Source of the DNA: Thalassospiraceae bacterium LMO-SO8
GTDB taxonomy: Bacteria; Pseudomonadota; Alphaproteobacteria; Rhodospirillales; Casp-alpha2
Assembly: GCA_031655335.1 (NCBI GenBank)
Contig: CP134226.1
Coordinates: forward strand, 2,622,001 to 2,686,000
DNA length: 64,000 nucleotides
Direction of reading: 5' to 3'
Part shown: in pieces, positions 1 through 8,310 of the stretch
Layout of the letters: each line of letters begins with the position of its first letter
How positions within the stretch are numbered: the stretch's first letter is position 1
Position numbers and translations under genes: made by a program
The notes under the pieces: model-generated
Databases searched by the model: none
What the model saw: only the letters and a program-made list of their open reading frames with translations
What the model was told of the DNA's origin: nothing

Positions 1-1
1 G

Positions 2-451
2 TCCAAGAAACAGATGGAACGCCTGCGCGACATCGCGGCCAAGGAAATGAAGCGCGGCCGCCCGCTGATCGAGGACGCCCGGTTCCGCGAACGCATGGCC
101 GAGGTCGAGATCGAGTTGACGGCGCTGGAGATGACCGAACTGCGCCTGCTGTCCGAGGAAGCCGCCGGGCGCAAGCCGGGCCCCGAGGCCTCGATCCTCA
201 AACTGAAGGGCACACAGGTGCAGCAGGGCATCACCGAACTGCTGCTGGAAGCCGTCGGCAACCGCGCCCATGCCTTCGATCCGGGAATTCTGGATGACGA
301 CTGGCCGGGGCCGGGCAACGATGGCCTGCCCGTGCCGGAACACGCGGCGACGGTGGCCAGCCATTACTTCAACTGGCGCAAGGCGTCGATCTACGGCGGC
401 AGCAACGAAATCCAGCGCGGCATCATCGCCAAGGCGATCCTCGGGCTCTGA
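2..451 (+). CDS. Acyl-CoA dehydrogenase, C-terminal part (5' end outside window)
   Basis: This is the C-terminal ~149 residues of a flavin-dependent acyl-CoA dehydrogenase, which would introduce the alpha-beta double bond into an acyl-CoA and pass electrons to ETF. The frame is open to the first base, so the gene begins upstream of the window. The support is the helical C-terminal domain and the closing motif YGGSNEIQRGIIA, which is the family's FAD-contacting end. A second acyl-CoA dehydrogenase begins 16 bases downstream. Such adjacent large/small pairs are known in alphaproteobacteria (for example PimC/PimD) and may form heteromers, but that is inference here. The substrate cannot be read from this fragment. 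Confidence 0.9.
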   Translation, partial: SKKQMERLRDIAAKEMKRGRPLIEDARFRERMAEVEIELTALEMTELRLLSEEAAGRKPGPEASILKLKGTQVQQGITELLLEAVGNRAHAFDPGILDDDWPGPGNDGLPVPEHAATVASHYFNWRKASIYGGSNEIQRGIIAKAILGL

Positions 452-467
452 CAGGCATCTTCCGACC

Positions 468-1601
468 ATGAACTTCACCTTCTCCGACGAACAAATCCTC
501 ATCCGTGACATGGCGGAACGGTTCTTCCGCGACGACTACGGGCTGGAAGCCCGGCGCAAACATCAGGCCATGCCCGGCGGGTTCTGCCGCGACACCTGGG
601 CGCAATACGCCGATATGGGCTGGCTGGCGCTCGGCATTCCCGAGGATTTGGGCGGCATCGGCGGCGGTGCGGTCGACATGGCGATCCTGATGGAAGCCAT
701 GGGCGGCGGTCTGGCGGTCGAACCGTTCCTGGCGACCGTGGTGCTGGGCGGCACGCTGGTCCGGGACGGCGCGTCGCCGGACGTTCGGGCGGACCTGCTG
801 CCGCAATTGGCCGCGGGGGAATTGCATCTGTCCTTCGCCTGTTCAGAGGCGCAATCGCGCTATGACCTCAATGACGTGCGGACCCGCGCCCGTGCCGACG
901 GGGGCGGCTTCGTCCTGAATGGCGTGAAGACCATGGCGCTCCACGCCGGGACGGCGGACAAGATCGCCGTCACGGCGCGCACCGCGGGCGACGAGCGCGA
1001 CGACGGCGGCGTCACGGTGTTCCTGATCGACGCCGACGCCCCCGGGGTGACGATCACGGATTACGCCACGGTCGATGGCCTGCGCGCCGGCGACGTGACG
1101 TTGGAAGGCGTGCGTGTTGGCGCCGACGCGGTGCTGGGCGACATCGACGGCGGCCTGGCGCTTGCCGAAACGGTGGTCGACCGGGCGGCGGCCCTGGTTT
1201 CGGCGGAAGCCGCCGGGCTGATGGCCGCCCTCACGCGTGATACGGTCGCCTTCCTGAAGGAGCGCAAACAGTTCGGCCGTCCCTTGGGCGATTTTCAGGC
1301 CCTACAGCACCGCGCCACGGAGATGTACATGGAAACGGAACTGACCCGCTCCCTCGCCTACATGGCCGCCGTGCGCCAGGATGGCGGCGACCGGGAGGCC
1401 GCCCGCCGCGCGGCGTCCCAGGCCAAGGCCAAGGCCGGGCAGGCGGGCCGGCTGATCGGCCAGGAAGCGGTGCAACTGCACGGCGGCATGGGGGTGACGG
1501 ACGAGATGCCCGTGGGTCATTACTTCAAGCGCCTGACCCTGATCGATCACAGCTTCGGCGACCGGGCGCATCATCTGGACCGTCTGGCGGACATGTCATG
1601 A
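468..1601 (+). CDS. Acyl-CoA dehydrogenase
   Basis: This is a 377-residue acyl-CoA dehydrogenase with the usual order of N-terminal helical domain (about 1-110), beta domain (about 120-220) and C-terminal helical domain (about 230-375). KERKQFGRPLGDFQALQHR near residue 265 is the standard C-terminal-domain signature, and VQLHGGMGVTDEMP near 340 is the FAD-binding/closing loop. The ATG at 468 starts right at the family N-terminus (MNFTFSDEQ). The same frame is open further upstream, but that overlaps the preceding gene and has no homologous sequence. It lies 16 bases after another acyl-CoA dehydrogenase and overlaps the next gene by ATGA, so the three are probably one transcript. The true acyl substrate is unknown. 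Confidence 0.93.
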   Translation: MNFTFSDEQILIRDMAERFFRDDYGLEARRKHQAMPGGFCRDTWAQYADMGWLALGIPEDLGGIGGGAVDMAILMEAMGGGLAVEPFLATVVLGGTLVRDGASPDVRADLLPQLAAGELHLSFACSEAQSRYDLNDVRTRARADGGGFVLNGVKTMALHAGTADKIAVTARTAGDERDDGGVTVFLIDADAPGVTITDYATVDGLRAGDVTLEGVRVGADAVLGDIDGGLALAETVVDRAAALVSAEAAGLMAALTRDTVAFLKERKQFGRPLGDFQALQHRATEMYMETELTRSLAYMAAVRQDGGDREAARRAASQAKAKAGQAGRLIGQEAVQLHGGMGVTDEMPVGHYFKRLTLIDHSFGDRAHHLDRLADMS

Positions 1602-2212
1602 TCGCCGGAAATGCGAAGGAACCCGCCGTTCTCGGCCTGCTGTGGCTGGTGGCGCTGGCGGTCTCAGCCATCGGTCCGGCGGACTACCTGACCTGGTTCA
1701 TGGAAGTCCTGCCGGTGATGATCGCCCTGGTCCTGATGGTGGCGACGCAGCGCGGCTTTCCCCTGACGCCGCTGCTTTACCGCCTGGCCTTCCTGCACGG
1801 GTTGGCGTTGATCCTGGGCGGCCATTACACCTATGCCCATGTGCCCCTGGGGTTCTGGTTTCAGGATCTGTTCGACCTGGCGCGCAATCCTTATGACCGC
1901 ATCGGGCATTTCTTCCAGGGTTTCGTGCCGGCGCTTCTGGCGCGGGAAGTTTTGATCCGCAAGGGCTTCCTGCCTCGGGGACGCATGCTGTTTTTCATCG
2001 TGACCTGCATTTGCCTGGCGTTCAGCGCGTTTTACGAACTGATCGAATGGTGGGCGGCGGTGCTCCTGGGGCAGGGGGCGATGGAATTCCTGGGCACCCA
2101 GGGCGACGTATGGGACAGCCAATGGGACATGTTCATGGCCTTGATCGGCGCGGTCCTGGCGCAGGTTCTGCTGGCCCGTCGCCACGATCACGAGATCGCG
2201 AACATCAGATAA
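1598..2212 (+). CDS. YjdF-like inner-membrane protein (DUF2238)
   Basis: This 204-residue polytopic membrane protein has about six hydrophobic segments. It matches the DUF2238/YjdF family by its conserved polar motifs between helices: GGHYTYAHVPLG near residue 70, NPYDRIGHFFQGF near 95, FYELIEWW near 148 and GTQGDVWDSQWDM near 166. The family function is not established. The start overlaps the stop of the preceding acyl-CoA dehydrogenase by four bases (ATGA), so it is translationally coupled, although nothing in the protein suggests a role in beta-oxidation. The length is normal for the family. Confidence 0.88.
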   Translation: MIAGNAKEPAVLGLLWLVALAVSAIGPADYLTWFMEVLPVMIALVLMVATQRGFPLTPLLYRLAFLHGLALILGGHYTYAHVPLGFWFQDLFDLARNPYDRIGHFFQGFVPALLAREVLIRKGFLPRGRMLFFIVTCICLAFSAFYELIEWWAAVLLGQGAMEFLGTQGDVWDSQWDMFMALIGAVLAQVLLARRHDHEIANIR

Positions 2213-2281
2213 TGCTGATTTCGTGGACAACGCTTCCGTGACATAATCATCCTAGAATCACCAGTTTGGGAGGCTAACACC

Positions 2282-2527
2282 ATGAAGAAGCTTATCCTTT
2301 CCGCCGTGGCCGCGATCCTGCTTGCCGCGTCACCGGCCTATGCCGGTTCATGCCCGAAAATCATGAAGCAATTTGACGCGGCGGTGTCCAAGTCAAGTGC
2401 CTCTGCCGAGGTCAAGGCGAAGGCGATGGCCCTTCGTGCCGAAGGCGAAGCCATGCACAAGGCCGGCAAGCATGCCGAGAGCGTCAAGGCACTGAACGAC
2501 GCCATGAAGCTTATCGGCGGCATGTAG
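2282..2527 (+). CDS. Small exported helical protein
   Basis: This 81-residue protein has a clean Sec signal peptide (Lys-Lys n-region, hydrophobic core, cleavage near ASPAYA|GS). The ~60-residue mature part is Ala/Lys-rich and helical with one cysteine. Its C-terminal half (AEGEAMHKAGKHAESVKALNDAM) reads like a single TPR-like helix pair. A good ribosome site (GGGAGG) lies about 10 bases before the ATG. A strong terminator follows at 2563, so it is probably a monocistronic unit. Function is unknown; a periplasmic small alpha-helical protein is all the sequence supports. Confidence 0.8.
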   Translation: MKKLILSAVAAILLAASPAYAGSCPKIMKQFDAAVSKSSASAEVKAKAMALRAEGEAMHKAGKHAESVKALNDAMKLIGGM

Positions 2528-2562
2528 CACCACACAATCGTCGCATCACCGATATCGATACC

Positions 2563-2592
2563 GAACCGGCCCTTCGGGGCCGGTTCCATTTT
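2563..2592 (+). terminator. Rho-independent terminator
   Basis: A perfect 10-bp GC-rich stem (GAACCGGCCC at 2563-2572 and its complement at 2577-2586) is closed by a UUCG tetraloop and followed by CATTTTC. It stops transcription of the small exported protein before the enolase-superfamily gene. Confidence 0.85.
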
Positions 2593-2634
2593 CAGCCCTT
2601 CTGGTTCTCTTCCCCCACGACCAAGAGCCTTTCC

Positions 2635-3774
2635 ATGACCATCACATCCATTGAAATCCTGCGTGTCGGCGTTCCCTTCGACACCGGCGGTCCGCGCCAG
2701 GGCATGCGTCCCGGCCTCAACACCAACCCCTGGCTGATCAACGAATCCCTGATGGTCCGCATTGAAACGGCGGACGGGCTGGAGGGCTGGGGCGAGGGCT
2801 TCGGTCATTTTTCCAACCCCGGTACGGAAGCGATGCTCAAGGACCTGATCGCGCCCTGGTTCATCGGCCGCGACACGGCGGATCTGGAAGGCCTGATGGA
2901 GGGGGCGCACAAGTCGTTCTTCGGTTTCGGCCGTCAAGGACCTTGCATGTACGCGCTGTCGGCCCTCGACACCGCGTTGTGGGATCTGCGGGCGAAGCGG
3001 GCCGGAAAACCACTGTATCAGCTTCTGGGCGGACCGGCGGGCGACGCCACGATCACCCGCTATGCCTCGCTCATGCGCTATGGCGGCGACCGGGACGCCA
3101 TCGCCCGCAACACGGACCGCGCCGCCAGTCTGGGCTTTCCCATGGTCAAGCTGCACGAACGCGACATGCCCGCCTTCATGGCAGCGCGCGAGGCCGCGCC
3201 CGAGGGTGTGGCCATCACGCTGGACGTCAACTGTCCCTGGAGCGTCGAGGAAGCCTGCGGCGTCGCCCGTGAATTGAAAGACCGCGCACATGTGAAGGGC
3301 GGATTTTTGTGGCTGGAAGAGCCCGTCTGGCCGCCCGAGGATTTCGACGGCCTGGCCCGCGTGCGCGGCGAGGGAACCGGCATTTCCGGCGGCGAGAACG
3401 TCGGATCGCTGACCGAATTCGCCCATGCCATCCAGTCGGGGGCCTACGACATCATCCAGCCCTCGGTCGCCAAGATGGGCGGGGTATCGACGGTGAAGGA
3501 GGTCTTTCCCATGGGCCGGGCGGCGGGCCTGCGCGTGGTGCCGCACAGTTTTTATTGGGGCCCCGGATACGTGGCGACGGCGCATATCATCGCGGCGCAG
3601 CCACAGGCGGAATGGCTGGAAACGGCCTTCATCGAATATGAAGAGAATCCCCACGATCTGATCGACCCGTTTGATCCGGTGATGGTTTTGAAGGCGGACC
3701 GCGCGGGCCTCGGCTTCAATGCCGACGAAGACCTGTTCGATCGCCACCTGATTTCTCGCAGCGTGATTTCCTGA
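2635..3774 (+). CDS. Mandelate racemase/muconate lactonizing enzyme family protein
   Basis: This 379-residue member of the enolase superfamily would abstract a proton alpha to a carboxylate with Mg2+ help. It has an N-terminal capping domain (1-125) and a TIM barrel. The expected ladder is visible: VKLHER near residue 171 (the Lys strand, with Lys-x-His instead of Lys-x-Lys), LDVN near 197 and LEEP near 228 and GGEN near 253 as the three metal ligands, and VPHS near 302 as the general-base His. This pattern fits the mandelate racemase-type subgroup (sugar acid dehydratases or racemases). The substrate is not deducible. It stands alone between terminator-bounded small secreted genes. Confidence 0.9.
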   Translation: MTITSIEILRVGVPFDTGGPRQGMRPGLNTNPWLINESLMVRIETADGLEGWGEGFGHFSNPGTEAMLKDLIAPWFIGRDTADLEGLMEGAHKSFFGFGRQGPCMYALSALDTALWDLRAKRAGKPLYQLLGGPAGDATITRYASLMRYGGDRDAIARNTDRAASLGFPMVKLHERDMPAFMAAREAAPEGVAITLDVNCPWSVEEACGVARELKDRAHVKGGFLWLEEPVWPPEDFDGLARVRGEGTGISGGENVGSLTEFAHAIQSGAYDIIQPSVAKMGGVSTVKEVFPMGRAAGLRVVPHSFYWGPGYVATAHIIAAQPQAEWLETAFIEYEENPHDLIDPFDPVMVLKADRAGLGFNADEDLFDRHLISRSVIS

Positions 3775-3802
3775 TCTCTCCTGATCCAAAGGAACCCCGG
3801 CC

Positions 3803-4111
3803 ATGAAAACCCGTCGCCTGCTTGCCGCCGCCCTGGTTCTAACCGCCCTGGCGGCCCCGGCCGCCCGTGCCCTCGAGGCCTATCCCAGCAATCTGACCGG
3901 CCAGTTCATGGAGTGGTGCACGGGCAAGGCGGGCAGCACGGAAACGGCCTGCACCTGCGCCCTCAAGCGCCTGGCCCAGACCGTGCCGCCGGCGGCCCTC
4001 ACCAGCTTCGTCGCCGACAAGACCGGCGGCGGGTCGGGCTTTTCCATGTCGACGGCGACCGTCGCCACGGCGGCCCTGGTGACCGACGCCCTGACCGCCT
4101 GCGTCAAATAG
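3803..4111 (+). CDS. Small secreted cysteine-containing protein
   Basis: This 102-residue protein has a Sec signal peptide (MKTRRLLAAALVLTALAAPAARA) and a ~78-residue mature domain. The mature part has four cysteines in the order C-x10-C-x-C-x(~40)-C, suggesting two disulfides in the periplasm. Small exported proteins of this type (EWCTGKAG...ACTCALKRLAQ) occur in alphaproteobacteria, but I do not recognise a named family. The ATG follows AAAGGAA at normal spacing. It begins 28 bases after the enolase-superfamily gene and ends directly in a bidirectional terminator. Confidence 0.8.
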   Translation: MKTRRLLAAALVLTALAAPAARALEAYPSNLTGQFMEWCTGKAGSTETACTCALKRLAQTVPPAALTSFVADKTGGGSGFSMSTATVATAALVTDALTACVK

Positions 4112-4112
4112 G

Positions 4113-4143
4113 AAAAGGCCCGCCGGGGTACGGCGGGCCTTTC
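4113..4143. terminator. Bidirectional rho-independent terminator
   Basis: A perfect 11-bp stem, AAAGGCCCGCC (4114-4124) with its complement GGCGGGCCTTT (4132-4142) and a 7-base loop, has T-runs on both strands. It sits between convergent genes and can serve both. Confidence 0.85.
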
Positions 4144-4169
4144 GTGCGTGACGTGACCGGGCGCGGAGA

Positions 4170-4871
4170 TCAGTGAATCTCCTTCGCCCCCTTCATGGCG
4201 GCCTTCAGCTTTTCGATGTCGAAGTCCGGCGCCTTGGCGGCGGTCAGGATGACCGCCTCACGGCGGGAAATCCGAGCCACGGCTTCGGGGATTTTCTTCA
4301 CCGCCGCATCTGGGATCATCACCGCGCCATGGTGGTCGGCGTGGATGATGTTGTTGGTGACCACGGTCATGCCGTGGATGGTCACCTGACAGTCGATGTC
4401 GACGACATGGACCCAGGCGTGGGACGGGCCGACCTCGCCGCCGATCAGGTTGAAGCCGCGCGCGCTGTCCTTGAGATCGCGAAACGATCCGTTGGTCACG
4501 CCGCCGACAGCACCCAGGCCCTTGTGCACGGTGGTCTGAACCTCGCCCCAGAAGGCGCCGTAACCGGGCCGGGGGTCGATGTCCTGGATCACCACCACGG
4601 TCGGCTTGGGACCTTGGGCGATGTACTCGTAATAGGCTTCGCGCTTGGCCGCCATTTCCGCCGGCGTCTCGTTGGGCGGTTCGGCGGCGCGGATGGTCGC
4701 GGTGCGGGCATAGCCGCAGATCGGCGGCAAGTCCGGGTCGAGCGGCACCAAGGGCTCGGTGGTATAGCCGTGGCCCCGCCGTTCCGGGACGATTTCCTCA
4801 AGCGCGTTGCAGATGGTTGGCGTGTCCCATTGGGTCAGGACCGCCAGGTCCTCCGGCGTGAAATCGGTCAA
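4170..4871 (-). CDS. RraA-family protein (aldolase/demethylmenaquinone methyltransferase-like fold)
   Basis: This 233-residue protein belongs to the RraA/HMG-CHA aldolase family. The sequence shows GAVGGVTNGSFRD near residue 125 (the family's G-x-VTNG-xRD active-site strand with substrate-binding Arg and metal Asp), the GPSHAW segment, and IHADHHGAVMIP near 185. Members include 4-hydroxy-4-methyl-2-oxoglutarate/oxaloacetate lyases, and many are uncharacterised. The open frame continues upstream into non-homologous Arg/Pro-rich sequence. The best start is the TTG at 4871, with AGAGAGGA about 8 bases before it. It lies 34 bases after the glutaredoxin-DinB gene in the same direction and is probably cotranscribed. 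Confidence 0.87.
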   Translation of the reverse strand: MTDFTPEDLAVLTQWDTPTICNALEEIVPERRGHGYTTEPLVPLDPDLPPICGYARTATIRAAEPPNETPAEMAAKREAYYEYIAQGPKPTVVVIQDIDPRPGYGAFWGEVQTTVHKGLGAVGGVTNGSFRDLKDSARGFNLIGGEVGPSHAWVHVVDIDCQVTIHGMTVVTNNIIHADHHGAVMIPDAAVKKIPEAVARISRREAVILTAAKAPDFDIEKLKAAMKGAKEIH

Positions 4872-4905
4872 TTGGATGTCCTCTCTTTTTGGTTTTCGTC
4901 GCGCC

Positions 4906-5763
4906 CTATTCGGCCGCGCGGGTTTCCGCCGGTCCGGCGAAGGAGGCTTCGTCGAACGACCGTTCGTTGTCCCACACGTTCTTGGGGATCGGCAAGCCCG
5001 CGAAGTCGGCATCGGTCAAAGGCCGGTCCGGCTCGATCCCCAGTTTCTCGCGCAGCATCAGGATGATCTGGCGGGTGTGCTGGCCCGTGTGCCAGCCCGT
5101 GCGCTCCAGAACCTCATGCAGCGTGACCTCGCCGTAATAGACCTTGCCCGGCTGCTTGAAGTCGGTGGTCTTGCCGTCGCGGTCCCACCAGGCGGCGAAC
5201 CGCGCACGGGTATTTGCGCCGTAATCCAGCAGGTCCTGTTTGCTTTTCATGGTCCCGGGCAGAATGGATTTCAGCGCCTCGTAGGTATAGGGCGTATCAT
5301 TCTCGACCCGGTTGAGGAACACGTCTGCAATGTTGAAGACGTGATAGACCAACTGCCGGTAGGAACGCGGCCGGCCCGGCAGAAGCTCGTCCAGGCGCTC
5401 TTCCGGAATTTGTGCAAGATAGCGCCCGGCGGCGTCCAGGTTCTGCAGGACCTTGTCCTTCATGTCCTCGGGACTGAGCATCTTGTGGCCGTCGTAGTCG
5501 AAGCCGGCGACCTTGGCGACGTCGCGGAACACGGCGCCGTTGGCCCATTTGTCGCCCTTGGCGACGATCGGAACCAGGCGCACGCCCAAGGCTTCCAGTT
5601 CCTTGAAGCCGTTCTCGTCCTCGATCACGTTGACGGAGACGAAAGGGATGCCGTGTTCAAGCAGAAATTCCTTGGTTTTTAGGCAGCTGGAGCAACCGGG
5701 CTGCCAGTAGACCTTGACGGGCGGGCCTTCGCCTTCGGGAAGGCTTTGCGTTGATTGGGACAT
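4906..5763 (-). CDS. Glutaredoxin-like and DinB-like fusion protein
   Basis: This 285-residue two-domain protein begins with a glutaredoxin fold (about 15-85) with redox motif CSSC in VYWQPGCSSCLKTKEF. The second domain (about 130-270) is a four-helix DinB/YfiT-like bundle with metal-type histidines (YHVFN near 143 and WHTGQHTRQ near 220). DinB-fold proteins often use bacillithiol, mycothiol or glutathione in thiol-transfer reactions, so the fusion suggests a thiol-dependent transferase or isomerase supplied by its own redox domain; that is inference. The ATG at 5763 follows GAGAGGAAA. A perfect palindrome lies 38 bases upstream and the RraA-like gene lies downstream in the same direction. 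Confidence 0.85.
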   Translation of the reverse strand: MSQSTQSLPEGEGPPVKVYWQPGCSSCLKTKEFLLEHGIPFVSVNVIEDENGFKELEALGVRLVPIVAKGDKWANGAVFRDVAKVAGFDYDGHKMLSPEDMKDKVLQNLDAAGRYLAQIPEERLDELLPGRPRSYRQLVYHVFNIADVFLNRVENDTPYTYEALKSILPGTMKSKQDLLDYGANTRARFAAWWDRDGKTTDFKQPGKVYYGEVTLHEVLERTGWHTGQHTRQIILMLREKLGIEPDRPLTDADFAGLPIPKNVWDNERSFDEASFAGPAETRAAE

Positions 5764-5800
5764 GTGACGTTTCCTCTCTGTTGGACTATTGAACCCAGCC

Positions 5801-5818
5801 CCTTTTGTATACAAAAGG
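5801..5818. promoter_or_regulatory. Perfect 18-bp palindrome, possible GntR-type operator
   Basis: CCTTTTGTATACAAAAGG is self-complementary over 18 bases. The core TTGTATACAA is the type of site bound by FadR/VanR-subfamily GntR regulators. It lies in the divergent promoter region between the glutaredoxin-DinB/RraA pair (minus) and the CoA-transferase/kinase pair (plus). No GntR gene is in the window. Confidence 0.6.
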
Positions 5819-5989
5819 ATAGGCCTCGCGCCGTGATGTAGGCAAGCCGCATTGTCCCCGGCAGGGTGGGGGATCGGAAAAAATCTACAGCGGCGCCATA
5901 GAAAAACGAAGGCTTGCCGCAGGGGCCCGGCGCGCTAATCTGGCGCGCGATCATCCATAACCAGAATAAACGACCCCAGGAGACCTTCC

Positions 5990-7189
5990 TTGACCCCCTT
6001 AGCCGGCATCCGCATTCTCGACCTGACCAACGTCCTGGCCGGACCCTTCTGCTGCCATCAACTGGCCCATATGGGCGCCGACGTCATCAAGGTAGAGGTC
6101 CCGGGATCGGGCGACCTCGCCCGCCAGTTGGGCGCCGATCCGGATTTGAACCGGAAGGGCATGGGAACCTCGTTCCTGGCCCAGAACACCGGCAAACGGT
6201 CCATCACGATCAACATGAAATCGGACAAGGGAAAGGAGGTGTTTCACCGCCTCGTCGCCACGTCCGATGTTCTGGTGGAGAACTTCCGGCCCGGCGTCAT
6301 GGACCGCCTGGGCGTCGGTTATGAGGTGCTGAAAAAAGAACATCCCAACCTGATCTATTGCGCCATCTCGGGTTTCGGGCAGGACGGCCCCCTGAAATCC
6401 GCCCCCGCCTATGACCAGATCATTCAGGGCATGGCGGGCGTGATGTCCGTGACCGGAACGCCGGAAACCGCGCCGCTGCGCGTCGGCTATCCCATGGCGG
6501 ACACCATCGGCGGCATGACGGCGGCCTTCGCCGTGGCTTCGGCCCTTGGCAACAAGGATCCGAACAACCGCGGCTGCTTCATCGATGTCGCCATGCTGGA
6601 GGCAGTCCTCTCGACCATGGGCTGGGTGGTTTCCAACTTTCTGCAACTGGGCATGGAGCAGCGGCCCATGGGCAACGACAACTTCACGGCCAGCCCGTCC
6701 GGCACCTTCCGCACCGGCGACGGGCCGATCAACATCGCCGCCAACAAGCAGGAACAGTTCGAGGCCGTCTGCGACGTGGTCGGCCGCCCGGACCTGAAGA
6801 CCGATCCCCGTTTCGCCGAACGCCAGGCGCGTCTCGACAATCGGCAGGAGTTGACGGCGCTGCTGGAGGATGCCATGGCCGCGAACACCGCCAGCCATTG
6901 GCGCGCGGCCCTGAATGCCGCCGGGGTGCCGGCGGGCGAGGTCCTGACCGTCCCCCAAATTCTGGCGCATCCGCAGATCGCCGACCGCGGTCAGATCGCC
7001 ACCTTCGAAAACGTGCCCGGTGTCGACCGTGACGTAAGGGTGGCGCGGGCGGGGATCAAGATCAACCACGCCCCCGTGGCCACAAAAACGCCCCCACCGT
7101 TGCTGGGCCAGGACACGGACGAGCTGCTGGGCGAACTCGGCTTTTCCGCCGACGACATCGCGGCGCTCAAGGCGGACAAGGCGGTATGA
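5990..7189 (+). CDS. CaiB/BaiF-type (family III) CoA-transferase
   Basis: This 399-residue family III CoA-transferase would move CoA from a donor such as succinyl-CoA or acetyl-CoA to an organic acid. The N-terminal motif LAGIRILDLTNVLAGPFC is diagnostic, and the catalytic Asp is expected in the VAMLEA segment near residue 200 (FIDVAMLEAV). SGFGQDGP near 142 is a conserved loop. The start is TTG with AGGAG 7 bases upstream; the first residues (TPLAGI) match the family N-terminus, so TTG is convincing. It overlaps the kinase-like gene by ATGA, so the pair probably activates or processes the same CoA thioester. Confidence 0.92.
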   Translation: MTPLAGIRILDLTNVLAGPFCCHQLAHMGADVIKVEVPGSGDLARQLGADPDLNRKGMGTSFLAQNTGKRSITINMKSDKGKEVFHRLVATSDVLVENFRPGVMDRLGVGYEVLKKEHPNLIYCAISGFGQDGPLKSAPAYDQIIQGMAGVMSVTGTPETAPLRVGYPMADTIGGMTAAFAVASALGNKDPNNRGCFIDVAMLEAVLSTMGWVVSNFLQLGMEQRPMGNDNFTASPSGTFRTGDGPINIAANKQEQFEAVCDVVGRPDLKTDPRFAERQARLDNRQELTALLEDAMAANTASHWRAALNAAGVPAGEVLTVPQILAHPQIADRGQIATFENVPGVDRDVRVARAGIKINHAPVATKTPPPLLGQDTDELLGELGFSADDIAALKADKAV

Positions 7190-8241
7190 CCGGGGAGCCG
7201 GCGCATCCGCTCGATCTGGGCGCCCTCGCCGACCACATGGCGGCGCACCTCGACGGGGTGACGCCACCCTTGACCGCCCGCCAGTTCGCCGGCGGCATGT
7301 CGAACCCGACGTTCGAATTGACGGACGCATCGGGACGCCGCTTTGTCCTGCGCAAGAAACCGCCGGGCGACCTTTTGCCGTCGGCCCATGCGGTGGACCG
7401 GGAATTCCGCATCATGTCGGCGCTTCGGGGCGGCGACGTACCGGTCGCCGATCCCTTGCTGCTGTGCATGGACGATACCGTGATCGGGCAGGCGTTCTAT
7501 GTCATGGCTCATGTCGACGGCCGGGTGTTCCGCGAACTGGAGCTGCCGGGCATGACGGCATCGGAGCGGGCGGCGATCTATGACGCCATGAACGATACTC
7601 TGGCCAGGCTGCATTGCGTCGATTGGCGGGCGGCGGGATTGGCCGATTTCGGGCGGGAAGGGGGCTATGCGGCACGCCAGGTCAAGCGCTGGACCGGCCA
7701 GTACCAGGCCTCGGCCACGGATGATCTTGCGGCCATGAACCGGCTGATCGACTGGCTGCCGGAAAACCTGCCGGCAAATGCGGAAACGACCATCGCCCAT
7801 GGCGATTTCCGACTGGAGAACATGATCTTTCATCCGACGGAGCCGCGCGTGCTGGCCGTTGTCGATTGGGAACTGTCGACCCTGGGCGACCCGCTGGCCG
7901 ATCTTGCCTACAACTGTCTGCCCTGGCACATGCCCGACGCCCGGCGCGGTGACCTGCGCGCCAACGATCCGGCGCAGACCGGCATCCCGGCGGAAGCGGA
8001 TTATCTTGCGGCCTATGCCCGGCGCACGGGCCGCACCGATGGTCAAAACGGGGAAGATTGGGGCGATTGGACTTTCTATCTGGTGCTGTCCCTGTTCCGC
8101 CTGGGGGCGATCGCCCAGGGGGTCTACAAACGCGGGCTCGACGGCAATGCTACCTCGTCGGCGGCGCTTCAGCGTCGTGACGTCTGCCGCAATCTGTCGC
8201 AGATCGCCTGGGCCTTGATCGAGGCGGCGGGACGGGACTAG
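7186..8241 (+). CDS. APH-fold phosphotransferase of the ACAD10/11 (LvaA) type
   Basis: This 351-residue kinase-like protein has the aminoglycoside phosphotransferase fold. It shows the nucleotide-binding N-lobe (FVLRKKPPGDLLPSAHAV near 45-65), the catalytic loop HGDFRLENMIF near 205, and the metal Asp in VVDWELSTLGDPLADLAY near 225. Those last two motifs are characteristic of the kinase domain of ACAD10/ACAD11 and of bacterial LvaA, which phosphorylates 4-hydroxyacyl-CoA, rather than of antibiotic-resistance enzymes. The ATGA overlap with the CoA-transferase supports action on a CoA thioester. The partner acyl-CoA dehydrogenase of the ACAD10/11 type is at 12964-14187. The exact substrate is inferred, not shown. 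Confidence 0.88.
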   Translation: MTGEPAHPLDLGALADHMAAHLDGVTPPLTARQFAGGMSNPTFELTDASGRRFVLRKKPPGDLLPSAHAVDREFRIMSALRGGDVPVADPLLLCMDDTVIGQAFYVMAHVDGRVFRELELPGMTASERAAIYDAMNDTLARLHCVDWRAAGLADFGREGGYAARQVKRWTGQYQASATDDLAAMNRLIDWLPENLPANAETTIAHGDFRLENMIFHPTEPRVLAVVDWELSTLGDPLADLAYNCLPWHMPDARRGDLRANDPAQTGIPAEADYLAAYARRTGRTDGQNGEDWGDWTFYLVLSLFRLGAIAQGVYKRGLDGNATSSAALQRRDVCRNLSQIAWALIEAAGRD

Positions 8242-8309
8242 AGCCTATTATCTTGATACGGAAGCCCGGACAATCGATCTCAGCCGTTTCCGTATCAAGA
8301 TAATAGGCT
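8242..8309. repeat. 22-bp perfect inverted repeat between convergent genes
   Basis: The arm at 8242-8263 (begins AGCCTATTATCTTGATA) is the exact complement of 8288-8309, with a 24-base spacer. The arms are unusually AT-rich for this genome. It begins on the stop codon of the kinase gene and ends two bases before the stop of the sensor kinase on the other strand. It could act as a bidirectional terminator, although it lacks T-runs, or be a small mobile or REP-like repeat. Confidence 0.75.
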
Positions 8310-8310
8310 T

